Shown: piece by piece, positions 13,408 to 24,092 of the stretch
Layout: every line of letters begins with the position of its first letter
Numbering within the stretch: position 1 is the stretch's first letter
DNA from: Limnomonas spitsbergensis
Lineage: Eukaryota > Chlorophyta > Chlorophyceae > Chlamydomonadales
Length of the DNA: 64,000 nucleotides
Direction of reading: 5' to 3'
Assembly: GCA_037349105.1 (NCBI GenBank)
Contig: JAYJMM010000066.1
Span: forward strand, 186,001 to 250,000
The notes under the pieces: generated by a model
The model's database searches: none
Told to the model about the DNA's origin: nothing
Seen by the model: the letters and a program-made list of their open reading frames with translations, nothing else
Program-made: the position numbers and the translations under genes

Positions 13408-16400
13408 AACCGCGGCGCAAACTCTGATTTTGAGTTCCAGCGCCAACGCATCAAGATCATCAATGCCATTGTGGAGCTGGATGCGGATATCGTGGGACTG
13501 CTGGAGATTGAGAATGATGGTTACGGAGCACTCAGCGCCGTTATGGTGGGCTGGGGAAGTGGGAAGGAGCATAGTTTATTTTGGTGTGTGCCAAAGTACC
13601 TTTGGGGGCCCGCTGGGCGGTCATTACCGGCCGATTGGGACCAAACCTTGACCGGCCTGTGCCCGGTGACCCCGGCAGTAGGGCTTTCTGCACCAGGTAC
13701 CCACGGCTGTAGGCCGCGATGTTGCTGAATTGTAGCTGAAGCGCGCTAAGATAACCAGTGGGGCAGAGGTGCAGGGGATGCCGGTTGCACTGGGAGTACA
13801 TGCAGGGGGGGATGGTGATCTGTCCTAAGGGAGGCGGGAGGTGACTATGGCCACTGACCTGTCAGCGCCTTCATGGTGTAGCATGGGGAGACGGGGTGGG
13901 GAGGCTTCCTTTATGTGTGTGGAGATGGGGTTAGGATTGTTAGTCTGTGAGGCAGAGCCCCCCCCTTTCGCTCGACTTCACTTTATCCTCCCCTCCAGGA
14001 CCTCATCCATGGCCTGCATACTCAAGCCGACCCCGCCTGCCACTACACTGCCCTACCCCCCTGTCCCATTGCCCCCCCCCCCCAGGAAGTCATCAACGGC
14101 CTCAAAGCTCAATCTGACCCCACCTCTCACTATGCTGACCCCGCCCTCTGTCCCATTTCCCCACCCTCCCCCAGGATCTCATCCACGGCCTCAATGCCGC
14201 CCAAGCCGACCCTGCCTACCACTACGCTGCCGTCACCAACATCAAGGCCTCTGTGGCCCCCATTGGAGCTGAAGGAGTCCCTACCAACATCGGGACTGAT
14301 GTGAGTCAAGTGGAGGAGAGGGCCCTTCCCTCTGGAGGGATAGTGACGTGCTGAGCAGTGATAATGTGCCCAGCAGTGATGTCCTGCCTGCCGGATGCTG
14401 GGGCAGGAGCCCCACTCACATCCCCCGCCCCCCCTGTGGGTGTCACTGCCAGGGTACGCGCCTCCTGAGCCCTTGCCTGATCCCTCCCGCCCCCACAGAC
14501 CGCTGCTGCTGGACCATAGTAGGCCAGGGTGTTCAGCCATGCACCCTCTGGAGGCTAAGGGCATGTGTTGCCCAGGAGCCAGCATGATGATCGTGCCCCA
14601 GCCCCGCCCCACCCCTCTGTCCCAAAGGTCATTTGATGAGCGATTGTGCATGATCCTCTCAATCCCTTACCCCCCTCCCCCTCATCACCTCCCCACCTGC
14701 CCCACAGGCCATTGCCAACGCCATGATTTACCGCCCGGCTGTGTTCTACCCACTGGGGGCAGCTGTTGTCTTGGACAACTCTGTCGACCCTGATTTCTAC
14801 GATCAGCAACGCCCAACAACGATGCAGCGCTTCATCAGCATTACAAACGGTACGGTCCCCCTCGTCTGCCCTGCTGGAAAGCTTCTCCACTGATTCCCCT
14901 TCCACGCTGGATCCCCCCCCTCTCCCCTCCCGAACGTCCCCTCTCCACCCTCTCTCCCCTCCCGAACCCTCCCAAATCTTCCGTAAAGCCTCCCCGATGA
15001 TCCCCCTTCCACGCTTGATGCCCCCCTATCTCGCCTCCCAAACCTCCCCTCCCCAGCAGTGCTTATTTGAAGGTTTTGGAGTAACCTTCATTTCACCATG
15101 ACTCCATTTTGGGGACTTTCTAGAAGCTTACTTTAACCATGAATTCGAGGCGAAGCCTCGGTGGGAGGGGGGCGGGGGGGCGCCCAAGCCCCCCCGCCAT
15201 GGCGGTCCGGGGGACACCCCCCGGTGGTCCCCACCCTCTCTCCCCTCCCGAACCCTCCCGAACCTGCCGTAAAGCCTCCCAACTGATTCCCCCTCCACGC
15301 TTGATGCCCCTCGTCTGCCTTGCCATAAAGCCTCCCCGATGATTCCCCTTCCACGCTTGATCCCCCCCTCTCTCCCCTCTTAAATCTGCTGTTAAGTCTG
15401 TGCATGTGCAACATGGCTAATAGCCAGTGCAGTGCACAGAGCTGGGTGGCTTCAGATCATTTGTACTGGCATATCCGTGATCTCCTCTGATGCCACGTAC
15501 CTGATAAGATCATTGCAGAGCACTCGACAACAGTGCGCATCAACAGCCATTGAAGAACACAGGAGAATGGCCAGGGCCTACTTTCTATCTCCCTCCCTGA
15601 ACCCTGGACCCTCGACCCTGGACCCTGTGCAGGGGGTGAGTTCAATCTGGTGCTGAACCACCTCAAGTCCAAGGGCAGCGCATGCCCTGATGACCCGGAT
15701 CTAGGACTGGGGGCAGGCAACTGCGATGTCTCACGCACAACATCTGCAAAGGCAATCGTCAGGTGAGAATGGGGGGGGAAAGGGGAACTCCCTTAACCCT
15801 GAAATGTGCAACCCCTCCCAGCCGCAGAAATTCTGCATGATATAATCCTCGGCATCGACACTTCTCACAGTTGCACACATCCCGCCTGCTTTTCACCTGA
15901 AGAGTGTGTCCTGGGCCGTGCACACAAGGGCAGGCAGGGCAGGCAGGCAGGGAAGCACACCGACAAGCCTCATTTCCTTCTGTGCAGGTGGCTTGATTCG
16001 AACCCTGATGGATACTTTGGCGGCTCATACCTCATCATTGGAGACATGAACGCATATGCGCAAGAGGAGCCAATCAAGGTAGGATTGTTTGAGGCGGGAG
16101 AGGATACCCAATCACGGGACGGAAGAGGACCTGGTCCCTCCATGCATCTGGGACCTGCTTGCTGGTCCCGATGACAGCCTGGCAAGGCTGCTCTATCCTT
16201 TCCCTCAAATTTTGAATCATCTGGTGCTGAGTGATCCGCTATTGCAATGCGATGCAGGGGAGAATGTGGGCTTTCTTTATGGTAGGGAAATGGGATTTAT
16301 CCTTTTTCTCGGGTTTACCTAAACAGAGATTGAAGACCATCGTATCTCTTACTATTTTTCCAAGGCCATTTCCACTTTCCCCTTCCCCCCTTCCTCCTTG

Positions 16401-19400
16401 TTCTCTCCCTGATCTCTGCCTCTCCCCCTTCCCCCATCCCTCCCTTCCCCAATTTCTGCCTCCCCCCTCCTCTCTCTTCCCCTTCCCCCCTTCATCTGTT
16501 CCCCTTTCCCCCCTTCCTCAATCTCTACCGTCCACCCTCTTTACCCTGCACTCAGACGTTTGAGCGTGCAGGCTACTTTAACGTGCTGTTTGAGGAGTCT
16601 GGATCCACTGGGCCCTACAGCTACTCCTATGGCGGGGCCTCTGGGTACCTGGACCACTGCATTGCCTCCCCACTCATGGCAGAGCAGGTGGGGAGCGGGG
16701 GGCATGTGGGGTCAGATATGGAGGCAAGGGGAGGCATGCAAGCAAGGGGGTAGAATGGGAGGACGGGGGAGGCTGCCGGGAGGGAATATATATGTGAGGC
16801 TGGGCATGTCTGGTCTCTCTCTCACAGTGATCGCAGTTCAGAGAACGATGAGAGGGGGGGGAGGGGGGTCGAAAAACATCAACATCAGACCCCCCTGGCA
16901 TACCGCCATACCGTATGCCCATATTGGTAAGTAGTTGTGGTCAAGGCTCCTACAGCACTGAGCAAAAGCACTTCTGCTATTCTGCCCTTCTTAGAGCGAA
17001 TTGATTGTATGGGACCTCTCCTTTACTGGGTTCCAGAGGCGCTGGGTAGGGTGTTTAGCCAAGGGTGAAAGCATATTTGTTTCAATATGGAGGTTAAGAC
17101 TTTTGTTTTTGCCCCCTCCCTCTTGATACCATCAGCCGTTTACCTGGTCCAAGTTGCACCTTAGTAAATCCTCAGTGGTTGTGTGTAACCACATGTCATC
17201 CCACAGGCTAAACCAGCCCTCCCCCCCCACAGGCTAAACCAGCCCTCCCCCCCCCACAGATGCCCCCCACCCCACCCCTCGACCCTTCCCCACACATCCT
17301 CCACTCACCTCCCCCTGGTGCAGATTGTCTTGGCCGCTGAGTGGCATATCAACTCTGACGAGCCCATCATCCTGGATTACAACGTGGACTACAAGACCCC
17401 TGAGCAGGTGCAGTACATGCATGAACAGCAGCTCCTCTAGTGAGGACTCTAAGCAGTGAAGTCAAGAGCTTGGATTCAAAAGCTTTTCAAACGGTAGTTT
17501 CTAAACAGTAGTTTTGCATCCTTACCCCTAAACTTGCCAGGCCAGGCTGCAGCTGGTGCGTCAGTGAGCTTCCCTGTGCCCTGTTGCGAGGAACATCTGC
17601 ATGAATGCATGTTGTTTCTCTGGGATGCATTGTGTATGACGGACATGGAAGTAGCCATTGAGGCGGCTGAGACAGCATCTTGCTTGCTCAACAAATGCTC
17701 GCCGGGATTTTTCTCTTTTCTGCATAATTGCATGCATATTGATACAGCCGCCAGGCCTCCCCCACCCCTTTACTTCTTTCCCCATGTGCCTCCCCCACCC
17801 CATGTGCCCCCCCCCCACCCTTTAGCTCCGCACCCTATGTGCCTTACAGGCCTCTTTTATGCAAGAGCCGTGCCGCTGCCTGCTATTTTTCTTGTGGATA
17901 TTATTGGATCTATCTGCTTCGTGTTGCTTTATCTGGCTCCGTCGGTCGGTCGCCTGTCACCCACCCCGCCCGCCCACAACACCTTTCACTGCCACCCCTA
18001 CAGGTCCAGTCCTTCTATGACCCTAGCCCCTACCGCAGCTCTGACCATGACCCCGTGCTGGTGGGCCTGGACCTGTACAGCTCTATTCCCAACATGTACA
18101 ACACGCTCCTGGACTTGGTCGGCTTAGACGTGAGTGTGCACACAGCATGGGGAGGGGGGGGGGGAGGGGGGGGCTGGACAAACAGGGATTTTTTTGTTTA
18201 CCTCGGTCCGTGGAGGAGACGTCTGCCTGAGAAATACATGGAACGAGCCACAGAAGCTGCCTGGAAGCTGCTTTGACCCAGTTTTCCTGACCCCTCACTG
18301 ATTGCTTCAGCAGACCAGCATCGCTCATCAACCAGTTACTTACCCGGACATCGTTGGCCTGTTCTGAACCATCCCCATGCACCCTGGACCCTTCTATTCC
18401 GCATGCCCACCACCCTTCCCCCGCCCGCCCACCCACCTTTGTCCTATCTGTAGGATCGTACAAGTGATGCCAATGCCACGCACGACCATGCGGCAGTGGT
18501 CGAAATTCTGACGATGAGCATCTCATTCTACTTCAACTGTGACAGCGGAAATGCAATCACATACCTGAAGTCCCTGGCGATGGTTCTGGAGCCTTGCGGG
18601 TGAGCAGCCTGGGGTCCGAGGGAATGGGGTTCAGGAAAGGAGGGTCCGGAGTAGGTGGGCGCTTGTCTATTTACTTTACTGCAGCCTTGAAGGTTGGCAG
18701 CCTGGGCCTGAGTGGGGGCAAGGGTGAATGGTGTGTCAGTTGCCTGGCTGCTGGGTTGGTTTATTGGTTAGTTGGTCAGTTGACATGAATGCAATATTGC
18801 TGCTGCCCCTTCTTCCCAGTGTGTGTGTGCGCTGGCAGTCGATATGCCATGCAGCATGGCAGTGGCAGGCGCTGGCTGGACTTGCAGGGAGAAGGGGGGG
18901 AGTCGGGGACCAGTGGAGTGGGGAGGGGGGGGCATGCAGAGTGGGCGAGGGGGGAGTGGGGAGGGGGGAAAGGGGGGCAATGAAGGGGGGGGGGGGCATG
19001 CAGAGGGGGCGAGCACAGAGGTCTCAATAGCTCAAAGGTCACCGAGGAATGCCCCTGTCCACCAAGTCCACAACACCAGTGCAGGCATTCTCTACTGGAC
19101 TGTGTGCCGAGTGCTTGTCTGCCCTCTGCCCCACCCTGCAGGTGCTTACCTGCAGAGACCGCCCCTCGCCTTGACCCTTGAATCCTCAACCCTAAACCTT
19201 AACCCTAAACCCTGAACCTCAACCCGCCCTACAGGTGCCTACCCATGGAGAGAGTCCCCCTAGCCATCATGGTGACAGAGAACCTCGTCGCACTGCATGA
19301 GACAGGTGAGGGGCTGCTGCAGGGAGTGTATGTTGTGCCCTGGTTTAAAGTAAAAACTTTGAACCCTAAACCCTACATGAGGCAGGTGAGGGAATGCTGC

Positions 19401-19657
19401 TGGAGAAGTCCTGCCCTTACAGACGGGTGGCTGTGTGATTATGCTTGCCCCCCTTCTCAGCTCTGCTTCAACTTGCTCTTAGATTGGCACCATCTTCTTT
19501 CTCCTGGAGGCAATGCCGTTACAAAACTGGTGTGGTCAGTATGGGTTGGCTTCACCCTCGACCTCAAACTGCCTTGCCTTACGATGCAGGGGAGGATAGC
19601 ACCAACATTTCCGCAACACATCCATGTCTGATCACTCGTTATCACGATGTATATTAA
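13408..19657 (+). CDS. ExeM/NucH-like extracellular endonuclease (endonuclease/exonuclease/phosphatase fold), 5' incomplete
   Basis: Exons inferred: 13408-13545, 14175-14300, 14708-14849, 15633-15762, 15988-16078, 16556-16687, 17324-17407, 18004-18129, 18454-18599, 19235-19305 and probably 19461-19657 (stop). Every junction has a consensus GT and AG, and the reading phases fit throughout, giving 461 codons including the stop. Motifs in order are those of the EEP nuclease family as seen in bacterial ExeM: NRGAN...FERQR-like start, GLLEIENDGYG (catalytic Glu), IYRP, VLDNSVDP, NHLKSKGSACPDD (His), LIIGDMNAYAQEEP (Asp/Asn), GYLDHCIASP, WHINSDEP...LDYN and SSDHDPVLVGL (Asp-His). The family hydrolyses DNA phosphodiester bonds with divalent metal. 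The N-terminal 'FNVLNYF' segment, signal peptide and start codon are not visible upstream before the satellite. The region after 18454 is not recognised, so the 3' end is less certain. Confidence 0.82.
13999..14240 (+). repeat. Three tandem copies of the exon-2 splice acceptor and exon head
   Basis: In the nuclease intron upstream of exon 2, three segments each consist of a C-rich tract, CAG and then a version of the exon-2 start, beginning at 13999, 14086 and 14175 (spacings 87 and 89 bp). They would translate as DLIHGLHTQADPACHY, EVINGLKAQSDPTSHY and DLIHGLNAAQADPAYHY. Only the third continues into the conserved exon in phase. The first two are decayed duplicates or alternative acceptors. 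Confidence 0.85.
14850..15632 (+). repeat. Nuclease intron 3 expanded by local duplications
   Basis: Within this intron a short motif of the form gat[t/c]cccc-ttccacgctt-gat recurs at about 14890, 15000, 15282 and 15342. It is often joined to a cgtaaagcctcc or ataaagcctcc motif and to ctctcccctcccgaaccctccc. A G/C-rich patch (15165-15235) interrupts the series. No coding potential of its own was seen. Confidence 0.6.
19186..19232. repeat. Degenerate telomere-like patch (CCCTAAA type)
   Basis: In a nuclease intron the + strand reads several near-consecutive variants of CCCTAAA (aaccctaaaccttaaccctaaa..., written here in part). This is the complement of the TTTAGGG telomere repeat common in plants and many green algae. 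A second short instance lies near 19360. It is only about three to four imperfect units, so it is a relic or chance match rather than a telomere. Confidence 0.45.
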
Positions 19658-20137
19658 TTTGACACATGCAGGTTACTTTGCGGTGACAGGCTGCAACCAC
19701 CGCAGCTTGTAAATGGTGCTCCCGACCCTTCCGCGACTCATCAGGCCTTGCCAATCTGCCATCAACAGCCGCCACTTTCGCTAGCTGCGGTCCATGTGTC
19801 CATGGGAAGGGAGCTTTCCACTGGAAAGTACTGGAAATAAAAACAAACTGCGCAGTGCGCATGAAATTCTCGAAGAGAGTATAGGAAGATAAATATAATC
19901 GCTTTGAGTTTTCTGCTAATAAAACGCGCAGACTGTGTTCCTTTTTGCTACTTATAAATAACCCAAAACATAAATCCTGAATCCTGGGCTCTGATTATGA
20001 AAATACCAGAAAAGCATATGCCCGTTATAATGTGTTCTGCTTCGTGGCCACTTCAATCTCGCCGTGGGCTGGTGTAAAAGGAAGCTAAACTGTTGTGCAA
20101 GATGTCCATCACGGGCAGTGGTCTGCCAGCCTGCAAG
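19658..20137. other. Intergenic spacer after the nuclease gene
   Basis: About 480 bp of lower-GC sequence with no open frame of interest. It probably includes the nuclease 3' UTR. I see no RNA gene, repeat or conserved motif. Confidence 0.5.
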
Positions 20138-20193
20138 TCAATGACATAACACCTCTGGGCCCTGCTCAAAAAGGCTCGGCCGCGTGGGCGTCC
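20138..20193 (-). repeat. Retroelement 3'-terminal box, copy 1
   Basis: On the + strand this reads gtcaatgacataacacctct-gggccctgctcaaaaaggctc-ggccgcgtgggcgtcc (given in pieces). It marks the 3' end of the LINE copy at 20138-21340 and is the reference for the dispersed box family found elsewhere in the window. On the element strand it ends ...cccagaggtgttatgtcatt. Confidence 0.85.
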
Positions 20194-21340
20194 AACTGTC
20201 TTGTTGGAAGAAAAGAAACTGGAGGTAAGAGGGAAAGAAGGAGAAGAACACAAAGGAGAATGAAATACCCTTCCCAGAGGGAACAGGCAGCCCGAAGTAT
20301 CTTTGCCCCTCTCAAGCCTATTCCCCAAGAAGGCAAAGAAAGCAACAAATCTAGGCCTCAACAAAGCGTACGTCGTCCTCAACAAAAGTCAGAGCCTCCC
20401 ATCCAAGCCTGCCCTGGTACAGCTGTTGAAAGTCTTTGGCGCCCTCCGGGGACCTGCCCAACCTGTCTCCCTAAGCCTCTCCTTCACGCTAGGGCACTGG
20501 AGGCAGACATGCAGCGCATCCTCCACATGCTCGCCATCTCCCCTTGCCCAACACGGTTGGCAGCACCGTCCGTCACGCTGCTGGCCACTGCGCCGACCTC
20601 CAGTGTCAGCCGTGCTGACGGCGTCGAGCCGCAGCCTCAAGTTTTTGCGCACGCAAGCACACTCCCTTTGGCTGGTGCGGCACCTGGCCTGCGCCAGCAC
20701 ATCGCCTGCCGTAGACTGAAACCAGGTGCAATAGGCGGCCGCAGACCTGTGTTCAGAGGCAGGATCTCTGGGGTCCCCTCTGCCAGCTGCTGCATCAACT
20801 AGCGCTAGCACCTCTCTGACAGGCAGCGGCTGTAGGTCAGTTTCTGTTTGACACAGTCTGCGGTCGGCTGATCCCATCTCCAGCTCCAGCAAGGCACCTA
20901 GCAAATCACTGCACCAATTGCGCCCTCCGGTGCCCTGCCTGACAGCGAGCTGCATGTCGGCCGCCATGGCTGCTGCCATGAGTGCGCTGTCTTGCTGTGC
21001 TGCTGGTGTTACCGCTACATTCCAGAAGCGAAGTACATGCTGCCACCAAATTCATTGTAACGGCTGGATCTGCAGCTCCCTCATGACCACCCAACTGGCA
21101 GCGGACGGAGGTAGCCATGCAGCCTGCATCTTGCTCTTGAGGCAATGCCGCGGCCTAAGGTGATCGGTGGCCCACACCACATCACCGTAGTTGGCGGCAG
21201 GCGCTGCATAGACAGATGCCAACCCGATGCGTGTAGGCAGATGATGCCTGAGGTGCATCCTGGCAGCCATGCGGCGGACACGGTGCAACGCGGTGCAACA
21301 CGGTGGAACTGCTGCCTGCAAGTGTACGGGTGATTGTCTG
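20138..21340 (-). mobile_element. 5'-truncated non-LTR (LINE-type) retrotransposon, 3' end
   Basis: Read on the minus strand, 21320-21050 carries decayed frames resembling the end of a reverse transcriptase (PTRIGLASVYAAPAANYGDVVW, then LKSKMQAAWLP and a VMREL...QPLQ motif). A 196-codon open frame at 20979-20389 follows. It ends in a zinc-knuckle-like block CCQPC...EHVEDALHVCLQC, typical of the C terminus of LINE ORF2 proteins, then PSVKERLRETGWAGP. Downstream comes a purine/pyrimidine-biased 3' UTR and the conserved terminal box (20193-20138, minus). Frameshifts and the missing 5' half indicate a dead copy. The long plus-strand frame 20095-20802 is its antisense shadow. Confidence 0.75.
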
Positions 21341-22254
21341 GCATAGATTGGTTGTTTATTTTATGTTCGCCATGATCCTCATGCAACATCCTCATATCAG
21401 GTGCATATCGTGTGGCTACAGGCATGGCAGAGACCACACAGTTGGCCCTGTCGACATGACAATGTATGGATCCAAGCCAAGGTTGAATGCTACTTAAAAT
21501 ATAGCATGTTTGCACCAGTTTGCTATCAGAATAGTTTCCCATTATGGTCTGATGGTCTCCCCCCCAGCTGATGCATTCATTGGTAGGGTACTACCTAGCC
21601 CAGTGGTGTAAAGTCATTGACTTGGTCACGGCTTCCTTTGTCAGACGGATTCCCTCCGAAAGAGACCTGAGTAACGTGAGGCTTCAGGAGGAGGTCCGCA
21701 ATCAACCTGAAGAAAAAATTCAGATTCGATTATGGCTTAGAACTATCAAATGCAATTACAAGCATTGCGGCTGAAAGACCTCGTCAAGGCCCTTCAACCA
21801 TGTTCAGAACGGTGCATAGCAGCTGAGCCCTGCTGAACTCTCTGTCGCTAAGATGGGGCTGGTAGGGATCGACTATCGTAAGCTCAGATCCAGCTACCAT
21901 GCATAGCCTGGGGCGGACCCTGGTGCAGCCATGCCACCCTCCTGTGTGAGACTGTGAGGGGGTAAGAATCTGGATCCGGTTATCTAGACAGGGGGACAGT
22001 GGGTACCAACCATGCGTTGAACATTCCTTGCTGAATCGATCATTTACACCATTCGCGGACTGCACACAGAAGGGGTGCACGGAGGGCCCAATTCCACTAG
22101 GGCGCTTGACGGAACACTTTCGGGTGGCGGTTTATCTGGTTGGGCGAGGCCGGGTGGGCGAGGCTTCAGCCACGCTTGCGCTTGCTGAACATGCAGGAAA
22201 TGCAATTCCACTTGTATCCGGAAAGTATTCGAGTCCCAGAGTCGAACAGGATTC
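21341..22254. other. Spacer containing a box-like fragment and the left direct repeat of the JmjC gene
   Basis: At 21595-21623 the + strand reads tagcccagtggtgtaaagtc-attgac. This matches the last ~23 bp of the retroelement box and also the tRNA A-box consensus. From about 21790 to 22003 lies the left copy of the ~200-bp repeat that recurs at 23905-24092. No protein-coding gene was recognised. Confidence 0.5.
21790..22003. repeat. Left direct repeat flanking the JmjC gene
   Basis: This segment shares ordered blocks with 23905-24092: gttcagaacggtgcata, gccctgctgaac, ggctggtaggga, taccatgca, tgccaccctcctgtgtgag, and tctagacaggggga at the right end. Both copies are in the same orientation. The inner gccctgctgaac...gctc block is a diverged form of the retroelement box (minus orientation), so the pair probably represents related element 3' ends rather than LTRs. 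Confidence 0.7.
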
Positions 22255-23721
22255 ATGTCAACCGTGATGTTTACGATCTCATATGAAACCAAACGCTGCC
22301 CTTTTTGTTTCAAGTGCCTTGATCGCGTACGCGACCACTGCATGTTATTCTGTAAAGTATCACGCCAGTTCATTTACACCAGTCGTAGAGGGACTACTCT
22401 TCAGACACCGCAAAAGTGCTTGGCGCTGAAGAACCACCTTCAGCCGTGCGTCGACTGGCTGACGAATCTTATGGCTGACGAAGCTGCTACCCGAAATCTC
22501 GTGAAGGCACAGTATGATGTTGTCCAATCGAGGGAGGCTGTCTCAGTTCGTATAGACGTCATAGACGGCTCTACAATCGAGACGGTTGGGCAGCTTCAAG
22601 CCCTCGTGCAGACGCACATGGGATCGTGGCGGAAGAACGGTATCCTAGTGGTGCAAACGGGCCTGACAGAGCCACCCACTGTCGATCCCACCTGGAACTT
22701 GGGCAGCGTGGCTCTGCAGACACATGTCAGCTCCCCCATCTGTTCCTCAGAGTACATTCCCCTGGGATCCACAGCCCAGCTCGGCGACCTGGAGGCATTG
22801 CAAGGCAATCTCGTAGTGTCCCTGTGGAAGGCCCTTGGCATTTCCATGATGCCCTGTTTCGCCTCCTTTGTGGAGGCCTTGGCTGCGACAGCGCCTCCGG
22901 AATGCCTGCGGACACTGTATGCGCCCACCATGGACCTGCCAGAGGTAGACAAGCATGGCCGGCGTACCCTCACTCCAGCATTGGATGTGCCCTTGACAGA
23001 CCTTACCTCGGTCAAGGGAATCCCGGTCATGTCTCCGGAGCAGCTCGGGGCCCTCTACCCATGGGCTCTGACCAACATATCGGCAGCGGATGCGGGGCTG
23101 CTAGGCCGTCACAGGCTAGTCTTCCCAGGCATCAGCACCGCTGTGGCTATATTCAGCCACGTGTTCTCCTCAGCATTCATGCACATCGAGGACAACGCTC
23201 TTTCCTCGGGGAACCTGCTTCTCCCCGGTGGTGCTGAGAAGATCTGGTACGTTGTCCCACCGGAGAACCTGAGCACCTTCCTGGAGCTGCTGGCAGCCAA
23301 GCTGTCCGAAGAGGAGCGTGTGGCTGTAGCGGCCATGTCGCTCAGCAAGATGCTGTTCCCCAAACTGACAGCTGATGATATGCGGGCTACCGGCGTCAGG
23401 CGCCATGTGCAGAAACCAGGAGAGATAGTCTTCACAGCTCCGGGTCACACGCTGCACTGGACCATGTCCACCGGCGTCAGCGTGGCCGAGTCCGCAAACA
23501 TGACATTTCCTTGCAGGATCACTGATGAGGCAGGGACGGAAACGAGGACAGCTGCTGAAGTCTCGCGGCATGAGTTTGACAGTTTCATCAGGATGTGCGA
23601 GGACGGCCTGCTGAAATGCACAGCTGATTCAGCACTGATGAAACTGGTCCGGGCGCATTTCCTACACACCCAATCTTCCACGACGTCTGTCATATCCGCC
23701 TTTGTCATAGGTGTTAAGTAA
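22255..23721 (+). CDS. JmjC-domain (2-oxoglutarate/Fe(II) dioxygenase-like) protein, intronless, 488 aa
   Basis: One uninterrupted frame. The C-terminal half resembles JmjC histone-demethylase-type domains. MHIED at residues 309-313 supplies His310 and Glu312 of the HxE iron site. Asn320 precedes PGGAEKIWYVVPP, where Lys329 sits at the 2-oxoglutarate-binding position. PGEIVFTAPGHTLHW follows with His401 as the third iron ligand, then GVSVAESANM. All key residues are present, so activity is plausible; the substrate is unknown. The N terminus has a Cys/His cluster (C15-x2-C18-x2-C21...H28-C29-x3-C33) that may bind zinc. Residues 40-280 are not recognised. The lack of introns contrasts with the neighbours, and direct repeats lie on both sides, suggesting a retrocopy or a gene carried by an element. 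An in-frame Met at residue 5 is an alternative start. Confidence 0.85.
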   Translation: MSTVMFTISYETKRCPFCFKCLDRVRDHCMLFCKVSRQFIYTSRRGTTLQTPQKCLALKNHLQPCVDWLTNLMADEAATRNLVKAQYDVVQSREAVSVRIDVIDGSTIETVGQLQALVQTHMGSWRKNGILVVQTGLTEPPTVDPTWNLGSVALQTHVSSPICSSEYIPLGSTAQLGDLEALQGNLVVSLWKALGISMMPCFASFVEALAATAPPECLRTLYAPTMDLPEVDKHGRRTLTPALDVPLTDLTSVKGIPVMSPEQLGALYPWALTNISAADAGLLGRHRLVFPGISTAVAIFSHVFSSAFMHIEDNALSSGNLLLPGGAEKIWYVVPPENLSTFLELLAAKLSEEERVAVAAMSLSKMLFPKLTADDMRATGVRRHVQKPGEIVFTAPGHTLHWTMSTGVSVAESANMTFPCRITDEAGTETRTAAEVSRHEFDSFIRMCEDGLLKCTADSALMKLVRAHFLHTQSSTTSVISAFVIGVK

Positions 23722-23904
23722 TGAAGCATGCATGCATTGTGTGCTTCTGAACCTGTATAATTGAGCTCACGACCATGTCAATCGTTTCTTTTTTCCGTCT
23801 GTTCCTAAGCATGCCCCCGAGGTGTACAGATTCCTAGGCAGCCCAGCCCTGCTGCACAGTGCTCTGGGCTATGGGACATATCGGGCATGTTGAGGGCGCG
23901 CTCA

Positions 23905-24092
23905 ATGTTTAGAACGGTGCATACCCGCGGGGCCCTGCTGAACGCTCGGCCGCGTGGGATTGGTAGGGAATGACTTATCTCAATTCGAGGTACCATGCAC
24001 ACTTGCACTGCCAGGACCATGGTGTAGCCATGCCACCCTCCTATGTGAGGGGGCAGGAGCACGGAATCCGGCGATCTAGACAGGGGGAGAGA
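23905..24092. repeat. Right direct repeat flanking the JmjC gene
   Basis: Direct-orientation partner of 21790-22003, with the shared blocks listed there and the same right end (tctagacaggggga). It contains a recognisable box core on the minus strand (gccctgctgaacgctc-ggccgcgtggg). The distance between the two copies is about 2.1 kb and encloses the whole JmjC gene. Confidence 0.7.

Noticed and set aside
19186..19232. Interstitial telomere
   Set aside because: Only three to four imperfect CCCTAAA units inside a C/A-rich intron; too short to distinguish from chance.
19235..19263. Stop codon of the nuclease gene at TAG 19261
   Set aside because: The TAG is out of frame: with the phase left by exon 18454-18599 the frame reads CLPMERVPLAIM and stays open to a good donor at 19306.
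20095..20802. 235-codon + strand ORF
   Set aside because: Antisense to the LINE ORF end, which has the recognisable zinc-knuckle on the minus strand.
21590..21665. tRNA gene
   Set aside because: An A-box-like sequence is present but no B-box, acceptor stem or cloverleaf could be drawn.
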